Shown here piece after piece: positions 7,409-13,941 of a stretch of DNA of 16,000 bases. The DNA comes from an uncultured Alphaproteobacteria bacterium. Lineage in GTDB: Bacteria; Pseudomonadota; Alphaproteobacteria; HIMB59; GCA-002718135. The stretch spans positions 1-16,000 of the forward strand of contig CABYKC010000015.1 in assembly GCA_902519435.1 (NCBI GenBank). The letters run 5' to 3'. Position 1 is the first letter of the stretch, and every line of letters starts with the position of its first letter. Both the position numbers and the translations under genes were made by a program. The notes under the pieces are model-generated. The model did no database searches and was not told the DNA's origin. It was given only the letters and a program-made list of their open reading frames with translations.

Positions 7409-8511
7409 TCTGGAAAATATAAAATACCACCACTTAAATTTTTTTTCACACCTGTAGTATTTTTATTACTTATTTCTAAATTTTTAAACGATCTCATGCC
7501 AATATACGCAAACATTTGAGCTTCTACTAAATCACCATTTATTTTGTATTTATCAATAAGTTCAATTTTTTTATTTAGTTTATTCATTAATATTTCTTTG
7601 AGTAATTTATTTTTTCTTCCTCCTCCAGTAAGTAATATTCTTTCAATCTTAAATTTTTTATTTTTTAATAATTCTTTAAATCCAATATAAGTCATGTAGT
7701 TAGCAGTCATTAGCGCATCATATTTGTTCAATTTAATTAACTTATTAAAATAATTTCTAAAATAATTTCTATCTAATGATTTTGGGAACTTTTTCTTAAA
7801 GAATTTATCTTTTTTGAATTTTTCGATTAATTTATTATCAATTTTTCCTTTTCTTGCATAATTTCCATCATTATCAAATTTTTTTTTAAAAAAATAATTG
7901 CAAAGATCATCACTTAAGCAATTTGCAGGCCCTATATCCGATGATAATAATGTTCTTGAAACTACAGTTGAAAAATTAGCTACACCTCCAAGATTTACTA
8001 TAATCGCTTTTTCTTTAAATTTTTGAATTAAAAACTTATGATAATATGATCCAATTGGTGCTCCCTGACCACCATTTTTTATATCATTATCTCTTAAATT
8101 ACTTATAGTTTTAACTTTAAGATTTTTTGCAATTTTGTTTCCATTTCCTAATTGTATAGATATTTTATTTGATGGGTCATGGTAAACAGTCTGCCCACTA
8201 ATTGATATTAAATCGATATTTTTTTTATTAATTTTTTTTTGTTTCAGAAATAAAATTATTTTTTTTTCTAAAATATCTGTAACGAAATCATCTTTTTTTA
8301 AAAAATATTCTTTAATTTTATTATTAGTTTTTGGTTTATTTATTATTAGATTGTTTATCGTATTTTGATAATGTTTATCAAATTTATATGATTTTTCACA
8401 TTTAATTTTTACAAAGTTAGTCCCATTTGTATTAATCAAACTGATATCAACACCATCCATTGATGTGCCTGTCATAACTCCCAAGACATTAAATTTTGAA
8501 TTTTTACTCAT
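7405..8511 (-). CDS. anmK: Anhydro-N-acetylmuramic acid kinase
   Basis: A 368-residue sugar kinase that hydrolyses and phosphorylates 1,6-anhydro-MurNAc to MurNAc-6-phosphate, feeding recycled peptidoglycan back to metabolism. The N-terminal nucleotide-binding signature GVMTGTSMDGVDIS (11-24) is diagnostic (usually GLMSGTSLDGVD). NLGGVANFS in the middle and LLTGGGRKN near the end match the ASKHA-type fold of this family. It is unusually Lys/Asn-rich and contains many poly-A/T runs, as expected at this base composition. It is transcribed alone, away from the 8512-8790 spacer, with no clear Shine-Dalgarno before the ATG at 8509-8511. Its stop overlaps that of the convergent dehydratase gene. 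Confidence 0.95.
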   Translation of the reverse strand: MSKNSKFNVLGVMTGTSMDGVDISLINTNGTNFVKIKCEKSYKFDKHYQNTINNLIINKPKTNNKIKEYFLKKDDFVTDILEKKIILFLKQKKINKKNIDLISISGQTVYHDPSNKISIQLGNGNKIAKNLKVKTISNLRDNDIKNGGQGAPIGSYYHKFLIQKFKEKAIIVNLGGVANFSTVVSRTLLSSDIGPANCLSDDLCNYFFKKKFDNDGNYARKGKIDNKLIEKFKKDKFFKKKFPKSLDRNYFRNYFNKLIKLNKYDALMTANYMTYIGFKELLKNKKFKIERILLTGGGRKNKLLKEILMNKLNKKIELIDKYKINGDLVEAQMFAYIGMRSFKNLEISNKNTTGVKKNLSGGILYFPD

Positions 8512-8552
8512 TTTTAATCAAATTTAATTTTGCACATTTTATTAACAAACAT

Positions 8553-8601
8553 ATCAACAAAAAAAGATAATTAATTTTTAAAAATACATTTTTTTGTTGA
8601 T
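8553..8601. repeat. 13-bp perfect inverted repeat upstream of anmK
   Basis: The arm ATCAACAAAAAAA (8553-8565) is exactly the reverse complement of TTTTTTTGTTGAT (8589-8601), with a 23-nt A+T-rich spacer that itself contains the palindrome ATTTTTAAAAAT. It lies 42 nt upstream of the anmK start and touches the possible -35 of the small RNA on the other strand. It could be an operator, or a hairpin in the anmK leader. Much of each arm is a homopolymer run, so part of the match may be compositional, but the ATCAAC/GTTGAT ends are not. Confidence 0.5.
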
Positions 8602-8630
8602 TGATAAATAACATATAGATAAGTTATTTT
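8601..8630 (+). promoter_or_regulatory. Possible promoter of the candidate small RNA
   Basis: TTGATA (8601-8606) and TATTTT (8625-8630) are 18 nt apart and would start transcription near 8637-8640, just before the structured segment. Overlapping alternatives exist (TTGTTG 8594-8599 with TATAGA 8614-8619, spacing too short). The match is reasonable, but the background is very A+T-rich, so only mapping of the transcript start can decide. Confidence 0.35.
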
Positions 8631-8636
8631 TAATTA

Positions 8637-8748
8637 TTACACGCAAAGGTAATAATCAATTTAATAAAAGGAAACGATTATTAAATTGTATCGGGAGGAA
8701 ATGCACGATACACAAAAGGGACCTAGCTTGCTGGGTCCTTTTTTTTGT
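8637..8748 (+). ncRNA. Candidate structured small RNA with two GGAAA-loop hairpins
   Basis: Three consecutive hairpins fill this non-coding segment. Hairpin 1 has a perfect 11-bp stem, CAATTTAATAA (8657-8667) with TTATTAAATTG (8678-8688), and the loop AAGGAAACGA. Hairpin 2 has a perfect 7-bp stem, TGTATCG (8687-8693) with CGATACA (8706-8712), and the loop GGAGGAAATGCA; it shares two bases with hairpin 1. Hairpin 3 is a strong intrinsic terminator. Both loops display GGAAA, with an A or G before the GGA. This is the geometry of CsrA/Rsm-type decoy RNAs, and also resembles exposed Shine-Dalgarno sequences. A competing 7-bp pairing, AATAATC (8651-8657) with GATTATT (8676-8682), would break hairpin 1. 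I do not recognise it as SRP, 6S, tmRNA, RNase P RNA or a known riboswitch. It may be a free small RNA or a leader of the deaminase gene that starts 43 nt past the U-run; I see no antiterminator, which favours a free RNA. Confidence 0.55.
8714..8748 (+). terminator. Strong intrinsic terminator
   Basis: An A-run leads into the stem GGACCTAG (8719-8726) pairing with CTGGGTCC (8731-8738), an 8-bp stem with one G-U pair and the tetraloop CTTG. It is flanked by A/T pairs and followed by an eight-base T-run (8739-8746). The direction of the T-run assigns it to the plus strand. It is by far the most G+C-rich hairpin in the window. A second small hairpin, TTTGTC (8744-8749) with GACAAA (8755-8760) and then TTTT, may back it up. 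Confidence 0.85.
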
Positions 8749-8790
8749 CTTATGGACAAATTTTATAAATAAAGTATCAGGAATTTCATA

Positions 8791-9363
8791 ATGATAACAA
8801 ATTATGAAAGAATTTTAGATATTATATTAGATGATCTTATCCCATTAACAAAAATTTCAATTAACGAGGGAAATAAAATATTTGGCGGATTTATTGTTAA
8901 AAAATCTGACCTAAGTCTTGTTTGTCTAGGTACAAACCAGGAAATCAAAAACCCTTTATTTCATGGAGAAATTTCAACTCTTTTTAATTTATTTGAAAAA
9001 AAACTATTTAATACAAAAGATTATTACTTCATAAGTACCCATCAGCCTTGTTCTATGTGTTTATCAGCTATAACCTGGGCCGGATTTGACAATTTTTACT
9101 ATTTTTTTTCATATACTGACACAAAAGAAGGTTTTCATATTCCGCACGATCTTAAAATTTTAACGGAGGTATTTAAGGTCAAAGATGGTAAATATAATAT
9201 TAATAATAATTATTGGGAGAGTTACTCAATTTTATCCGAAATTAAAAGATTAGGAATAGAGGACTCATTATCCGATAAAATTTATCAAATCAAAGAAGAG
9301 TATCAAAAAATGTCAGAAATTTATCAAAAATCAAAAATTGATAATAAAATTCCTCTAAATTAA
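8791..9363 (+). CDS. Cytidine/cytosine deaminase-family zinc enzyme
   Basis: A 190-residue member of the cytidine deaminase-like superfamily, which hydrolytically deaminates nucleobases or nucleotides. The zinc site is visible: H58-G59-E60 (zinc-binding His and proton-shuttling Glu) in LFHGEIST, and P86-C87-S88-M89-C90 (PCxxC). HGEIST in place of the common HAE is the form found in yeast-type cytosine deaminase. The region after residue 105 (GFHIPHDLKILTEVF, then an Asn/Tyr-rich stretch and YWESYSIL) is an extra C-terminal part of a less studied subgroup. The substrate cannot be assigned with confidence; cytosine is one candidate, and guanine or a nucleotide are others. AGGA (8779-8782) precedes the ATG. 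The gene stands alone between the candidate small RNA and the glycine riboswitch. Confidence 0.8.
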   Translation: MITNYERILDIILDDLIPLTKISINEGNKIFGGFIVKKSDLSLVCLGTNQEIKNPLFHGEISTLFNLFEKKLFNTKDYYFISTHQPCSMCLSAITWAGFDNFYYFFSYTDTKEGFHIPHDLKILTEVFKVKDGKYNINNNYWESYSILSEIKRLGIEDSLSDKIYQIKEEYQKMSEIYQKSKIDNKIPLN

Positions 9364-9390
9364 TTGTTAAATTATAAAAAAAAGTATACA
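9364..9390 (+). promoter_or_regulatory. Possible promoter of the gcvTHP operon
   Basis: TTGTTA (9364-9369), immediately after the deaminase stop, and TATACA (9385-9390, spacing 15) or TACAAA (9387-9392, spacing 17) could form a sigma-70-type promoter. The first pairing would start transcription close to the first base of aptamer P1 at 9396, which fits a riboswitch leader. There is no other space for the operon promoter unless transcription reads through from the deaminase gene. Confidence 0.4.
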
Positions 9391-9395
9391 AATAA

Positions 9396-9556
9396 TTAAC
9401 GGGAGATACTGAAATTTCAGAGCCGAAGGAGCAACGACCCGGAAACTCTCAGGCACAATGGACCGTTAAAAAAAAACTCTGGAAAAGAGCATTTAGCTCT
9501 ACCGAAGGTGAAAAGCTCTCAGGTAAAAAGACAGAGGGGTAGCTTGGAGAATTTGT
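9396..9556 (+). promoter_or_regulatory. Tandem glycine riboswitch
   Basis: Two glycine aptamers lie in series before gcvT. Aptamer 1 is closed by a perfect 7-bp P1, TTAACGG (9396-9402) with CCGTTAA (9463-9469), and holds the family core GCCGAAGGAGCAA and GGAAACTCTCAGGCA. After a short A-rich linker, aptamer 2 is closed by CTCTG (9477-9481) with CAGAG (9532-9536) and holds ACCGAAGG and CTCTCAGGTAAAAAGACAGAG-type core (the last part spans 9516-9536). The Shine-Dalgarno GGAGA (9546-9550) and TTG start follow within 21 nt, with no terminator, so control is probably at translation and switched on by glycine. AGCTT (9541-9545) is complementary to AAGCT (9513-9517) inside aptamer 2, a possible but short switching helix. 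Confidence 0.95.
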
Positions 9557-10681
9557 TTGAACCAGTTACCAATAGACATTCCGCTGAAAAATTTTCATCA
9601 AAATAATGGTGCAAAGATATTGCCATTTGCAGGTTTTAATATGCCTATTAATTATAAAACTGGAATAATTAATGAACACAAGAACGTTAGAAATCATTCT
9701 GGTATTTTTGACGTTAGTCATATGGGGCAAATTTTAATTGAAAATAAGGAATTATATTTAGATAAATTAGAAAAATATATTCCATTACAATTAAATAAAT
9801 TAATAAAAAATAGATCGCATTATTCATTTTTACTCAACAAAAAAGGTGGTGTTATTGATGATCTAATTGTTTCAAATATTGATATTAAAAATAAGCCATA
9901 TTTATATATTGTTTATAATGCATCTCGAAAAAAAGAAGACGAAGAAATTTTTATTTCTTGCGCTCCTAATGCAGAAAAAATTTATATAAAAAATTGTTTA
10001 TTCGCGATCCAGGGACCTGACTCTATTAATGTTTTAAAAAATATTATTGATATTCCAAATAATATGAATTTTTTTGATATTTTAATAAGTAAATATAATA
10101 ACAATGAAATAATAGTAAGTAGATCGGGTTATACTGGTGAAGATGGTTTTGAACTTTCTATTCCAAATGAAAGTGCTGAAAATTTAATTACTCATTTACT
10201 TAAAAATGAAAATACAATGCTTTGTGGGTTAGGCTCTAGAGATTCATTAAGACTCGAGGCTGGATTAAGTTTATATGGTCATGAATTAAATGAAAATATT
10301 ACACCAATTGAAGCTGGTTTATCATGGGCTTTAGATAAAGAAAGATTAGAAGATGAAAATTTAAATGGCAATAAAGTTTTATCTGATCAATTAAAAAATA
10401 AACTATCTAATAAAAAAATAGGTTTAATTTCAACTAGTAAATCAATGCTAAGAGATGGAATGATATTATTCGATAATAATAATAATGAAATTGGCAAAAT
10501 TACAAGTGGATGTTTTTCTCCTAATCTAAATAAATCTATTGCTATTGGCTATATTATTTCTGAATTCAATATTGATAATCCAATTTTTTGTGAAATTAGA
10601 AAAAAATTACAATTAGTAAAAATTAATAATCTACCTTTTGTAAAAAAAAATTATAAAAAAAATGGGAGCATATATGAGTGA
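9557..10681 (+). CDS. gcvT: Glycine cleavage system T-protein (aminomethyltransferase)
   Basis: This 374-residue protein takes the aminomethyl group from lipoyl-H-protein and transfers the carbon to tetrahydrofolate, releasing NH3 and making 5,10-methylene-THF. Visible family features are AKILPFAGFNMPINY (19-33), FDVSHMGQ (51-58), the catalytic aspartate D101 in GGVIDDLIV, SGYTGEDGFEL, and YGHELNENITPIEAGL in the folate-binding region. The start is TTG at 9557, supported by Shine-Dalgarno GGAGA (9546-9550) 6 nt upstream and by a normal-length N-terminus; no in-frame ATG fits. It is first in the gcvT-gcvH-gcvP operon under a glycine riboswitch. Runs of nine and eight A near its 3' end (from 10642) are slippage-prone, but the frame is intact. 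Confidence 0.97.
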   Translation: MNQLPIDIPLKNFHQNNGAKILPFAGFNMPINYKTGIINEHKNVRNHSGIFDVSHMGQILIENKELYLDKLEKYIPLQLNKLIKNRSHYSFLLNKKGGVIDDLIVSNIDIKNKPYLYIVYNASRKKEDEEIFISCAPNAEKIYIKNCLFAIQGPDSINVLKNIIDIPNNMNFFDILISKYNNNEIIVSRSGYTGEDGFELSIPNESAENLITHLLKNENTMLCGLGSRDSLRLEAGLSLYGHELNENITPIEAGLSWALDKERLEDENLNGNKVLSDQLKNKLSNKKIGLISTSKSMLRDGMILFDNNNNEIGKITSGCFSPNLNKSIAIGYIISEFNIDNPIFCEIRKKLQLVKINNLPFVKKNYKKNGSIYE

Positions 10682-11045
10682 AAAAAAATACACAAAAGAT
10701 CATGAATGGGTTTCAATTGAAAATGAAATTGCTACAATTGGTATTAGCAATCATGCTCAAGAATCTCTTGGTGATATTGTATTTATTGAATTACCATCAG
10801 TTGGAAATTCGGTAAAAGCAAAAGATGAAATATGCGTCGTTGAATCTGTAAAAGCAGCTTCTGATATTTATGCTCCAATAGATGGTGAAATAATTGAAGT
10901 TAATAATAATCTAGAAAATGATGCTGCTATTATTAATCAAGATGCAGAAAATGAGGGATGGATTTTTAAAATGAAAATTTCTGATTCAAATCAATATTCT
11001 GAACTTATGTCAGAAGATGAGTATAAACAATTTTTGGAACAATAA
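10674..11045 (+). CDS. gcvH: Glycine cleavage system H-protein (lipoyl carrier)
   Basis: This 123-residue lipoyl-domain protein shuttles the aminomethyl intermediate between the P-, T- and L-proteins. The lipoylated lysine is K60 in VVESVKAASD, and the N-terminal KKYTKDHEWV is the family signature. I place the start at ATG 10674, not at the in-frame ATG 10662. The sequence GGGAG just before it (10664-10668) is a suitable Shine-Dalgarno, and MSEKKYTKDHEW matches the usual H-protein N-terminus, whereas the longer form adds MGAY. The gene overlaps the gcvT end by 8 nt and abuts gcvP with no spacer, so the three are cotranscribed. Confidence 0.96.
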   Translation: MSEKKYTKDHEWVSIENEIATIGISNHAQESLGDIVFIELPSVGNSVKAKDEICVVESVKAASDIYAPIDGEIIEVNNNLENDAAIINQDAENEGWIFKMKISDSNQYSELMSEDEYKQFLEQ

Positions 11046-13898
11046 ATGATTGAAATAGATAAATTTGTTAGCAGACATATAGGGCCTAGAAATGAAGATA
11101 TTGGAGAAATGCTCAAATTAATAAATTGCTCTTCATTAGATGAATTAATTGAAAAAACTGTACCTAATCATATCATTTTTAAAGACAAACTTAAATTTAG
11201 ACCTGGTATGTCTGAGGAGTTTAATAAAATTAATACTCAACTTTTATCTTTAAAAAATAATTTCAAAAAAACTTATATTGGAATGGGTTATTATAATACT
11301 ATTACACCTAGTGTTATTTTAAGAAATATTCTTGAAAATCCAGGATGGTACACTGCTTACACACCTTATCAACCAGAAGTAAGTCAGGGCAGGTTGGAAA
11401 TGTTAATGAATTTTCAACAAATGATAATTGATTTGACTGGAATGGATATTGCAAATGCATCTTTACTTGATGAAAGTACTGCTGCAGCTGAGGCAATGAT
11501 GATGGCTTTTAAAATTAAAAAAAGTGCAAAGTTTACTTTTTGTATTCAAAATAAATGCCATCCACAAACTCTATCTGTCTTAAAAACAAGAGCTAAACCT
11601 CTAGGTATAAAAATTATTTTTGATAATCCAGATGATGATACATTTGGTTGTTTAATTCAAAATCCAGATACATACGGAGAAATTCCAAATCTCAACGATT
11701 TAATAAATATAAATAAGTCTCACGATGCGTTATCAATCATAGCAGCTGATATAATGAGTTTGGTAGTTATGAAATCACCAAAAGATTTTGGAGCTGATAT
11801 AGTTGTTGGAAGTACTCAAAGGTTTGGAGTTCCAATGGGTCTAGGAGGTCCACACGCAGCATATTTTGCAACATTAGATGAATATAAAAGAATGATACCT
11901 GGAAGACTAATTGGTGTATCAGTTGATCGAACTAATAAAAGATCTTACAGAATGGCTCTTCAAACGCGTGAGCAACACATTAGAAGGGAAAAAGCTACAA
12001 GTAATATATGTACTGCACAAGCTTTATTAGCAATTATATCTGCTTCCTATGCAATATATCATGGTCCAACTAGATTAAAAAATATTGCTGAGGACATTCA
12101 CTATAAGTCTAGATATCTAAAGAAATCATTAGAGATATTAAATTTTGAAGTAAAATCTAAAAATTATTTTGATACCTTATTAGTAAAAGACTCAAAATCT
12201 AAATACTGGGTAAATAAATCTATAGAAAACGGTATCAATTTTAGATTAGTAAATGATGATCATTTCTCAATTTCCTTAGATGAAACTACATCACTACAAG
12301 ATGTAGATAATTTAATTAAATTTTTTAATGAAAATAATACTGAAATATATGCTGAAGAGATCGAGAGTAAAATTGAAAATTCAATTTTCAAAAGTGATTT
12401 AGAAAGAAAAGACAATATCTTAACTCATCCAGTATTTAATATCTATCATTCTGAAACAGAAATGATGAGATATTTAAAAAAACTAGAAAACAAAGACGTT
12501 GCTTTAAATAGATCAATGATACCCCTTGGATCTTGTACTATGAAATTAAATGCTGCATCCGAAATGCTTCCAATTACTTTACCAGGTTTTTCAAATGCTC
12601 ACCCATTCTTAGAGCCCTATCAACGTGAGGGATATAATGAAATGATGAGTGAATTAATATCGATGTTAAAAGATATTACTGGTTTTGATGCAGTTTCACT
12701 TCAACCTAATGCTGGAGCACAAGGTGAGTTTGCTGGTTTATTAGCTATACAAAAATATCATGAGAAAAACTCAGATACTAAAAGAAATATTTGCATAATT
12801 CCTAAAAGTGCCCATGGAACTAATCCAGCCAGTGCACAGATGTGCGGTATGGATATTCTAATTGTAAACTGTGATGACAAAGGTAATGTAGATTTAACTC
12901 ACTTAGATAAAAAAATAGAAGAGGCAGGTGATAGACTGTCTGCATTAATGATTACATATCCATCAACACATGGTGTATTCGAGGAAAGTATTGTTGAAAT
13001 TTGTAAAAAAATTCATGATGCTGGTGGGCAAGTTTATCTAGATGGCGCTAATTATAATGCAATGGTTGGAGTAGCTAAACCAGGTAAATTTGGACCTGAT
13101 GTATGCCATATGAATCTCCATAAGACATTCTGCATACCTCATGGAGGAGGTGGGCCTGGAGTGGGTGCTATAGGATTAAAAAAACATTTAGCAGATTTTG
13201 CTCCTGGACATCCTATATTTAAAAATGAAATAGGTTTAACTACTCAAGAGGCAGTTTCTGCAGCTCCATGGGGCAGTGCATCTATTTTACCCATTTCATA
13301 TTCTTATATTTCTATGATGGGTGACGATGGTTTAAAATTAGCAACTCAAGTAGCAATATTAAATGCTAACTATATTAAAGAAAGATTAAAAAATTATTAC
13401 CCCATTTTATATACAGGTAAGAATAATATGGTAGCACATGAATTTATTATTGATATCAGACCATTTAAACAAGAATTAAATATTTCAGATGAAGATATTG
13501 CTAAAAGACTAATTGATTACGGATTTCATGCTCCTACAATGTCTTTTCCTGTTCCAGGCACTCTTATGATTGAGCCTACTGAAAGTGAATCAAAAGAAGA
13601 GCTAGATAGGTTTTGTGAAGCAATGATTTCTATTCATAATGAAATCACTATGATTAGAGACGGTAAATTTGATAAAGTAGATAATCCTATTAAAAATGCA
13701 CCACATACAATAGAAGAGGTATCTTCTGATAATTGGGATCATAAATATTCTCGAAAAGATGCTGCTTACCCCCATGCCTATTTAATAAATAATAAATACT
13801 GGAGTCCAGTCAGCAGAATTGATAATGTATATGGTGATAGAAATTTATTTTGTGTTTGCCCTCCAATTGATGAATACGAAGAGGCTAAAACTGGATAA
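11046..13898 (+). CDS. gcvP: Glycine dehydrogenase (decarboxylating), P-protein
   Basis: A 950-residue single-chain PLP enzyme that decarboxylates glycine and loads the aminomethyl group on lipoyl-H-protein. Both halves are present in one polypeptide, in contrast to the split GcvPA/GcvPB form. The N-terminal half has FVSRHIGPRNEDIGEML, then YIGMGYYNT and TPYQPEVSQGRLE. The C-terminal half has NRSMIPLGSCTMKLNAASEM, the PLP-binding lysine K693 in NLHKTFCIPHGGGGPGVG, and PWGSASILPIS. Length matches the family. The ATG directly follows the gcvH TAA. A 43-nt A+T-rich gap with no clear terminator separates it from the protease gene. The L-protein (dihydrolipoyl dehydrogenase) is not in the window and must be shared or elsewhere. 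Confidence 0.98.
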   Translation: MIEIDKFVSRHIGPRNEDIGEMLKLINCSSLDELIEKTVPNHIIFKDKLKFRPGMSEEFNKINTQLLSLKNNFKKTYIGMGYYNTITPSVILRNILENPGWYTAYTPYQPEVSQGRLEMLMNFQQMIIDLTGMDIANASLLDESTAAAEAMMMAFKIKKSAKFTFCIQNKCHPQTLSVLKTRAKPLGIKIIFDNPDDDTFGCLIQNPDTYGEIPNLNDLININKSHDALSIIAADIMSLVVMKSPKDFGADIVVGSTQRFGVPMGLGGPHAAYFATLDEYKRMIPGRLIGVSVDRTNKRSYRMALQTREQHIRREKATSNICTAQALLAIISASYAIYHGPTRLKNIAEDIHYKSRYLKKSLEILNFEVKSKNYFDTLLVKDSKSKYWVNKSIENGINFRLVNDDHFSISLDETTSLQDVDNLIKFFNENNTEIYAEEIESKIENSIFKSDLERKDNILTHPVFNIYHSETEMMRYLKKLENKDVALNRSMIPLGSCTMKLNAASEMLPITLPGFSNAHPFLEPYQREGYNEMMSELISMLKDITGFDAVSLQPNAGAQGEFAGLLAIQKYHEKNSDTKRNICIIPKSAHGTNPASAQMCGMDILIVNCDDKGNVDLTHLDKKIEEAGDRLSALMITYPSTHGVFEESIVEICKKIHDAGGQVYLDGANYNAMVGVAKPGKFGPDVCHMNLHKTFCIPHGGGGPGVGAIGLKKHLADFAPGHPIFKNEIGLTTQEAVSAAPWGSASILPISYSYISMMGDDGLKLATQVAILNANYIKERLKNYYPILYTGKNNMVAHEFIIDIRPFKQELNISDEDIAKRLIDYGFHAPTMSFPVPGTLMIEPTESESKEELDRFCEAMISIHNEITMIRDGKFDKVDNPIKNAPHTIEEVSSDNWDHKYSRKDAAYPHAYLINNKYWSPVSRIDNVYGDRNLFCVCPPIDEYEEAKTG

Positions 13899-13941
13899 TT
13901 TTTATTTATCAATAAATTAAAATACTTATTTAATTGCAATT

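Noticed and set aside
8595..8720. Minus-strand small RNA with UUUCCU loops (anti-Shine-Dalgarno type)
   Set aside because: The same stems read on the minus strand would give such loops, but no intrinsic terminator follows in that direction; the T-run places the transcript on the plus strand.
8637..8748. Identification as SRP (4.5S) RNA because of GGAA in a loop
   Set aside because: The SRP asymmetric internal loop and flanking AGGUCC...AGCAGCC consensus are absent, and the fold is a row of separate hairpins, not one long rod.
8701..8772. Tiny reading frame (23 codons, starts MHDTQKGPSLL) with GGAGG just before its ATG
   Set aside because: GGAGG is only 2 nt from the ATG, too close for normal initiation, and the frame runs straight through the terminator stem and T-run. 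It is better explained as structured RNA.
10662..11045. Longer gcvH starting at ATG 10662
   Set aside because: It would use the Shine-Dalgarno GGGAG as coding sequence and add MGAY before the conserved H-protein N-terminus; the ATG at 10674 fits better.
11314..11496. Minus-strand open frame inside gcvP
   Set aside because: It is contained in the highly conserved N-terminal half of the glycine decarboxylase gene and has no motif of its own.
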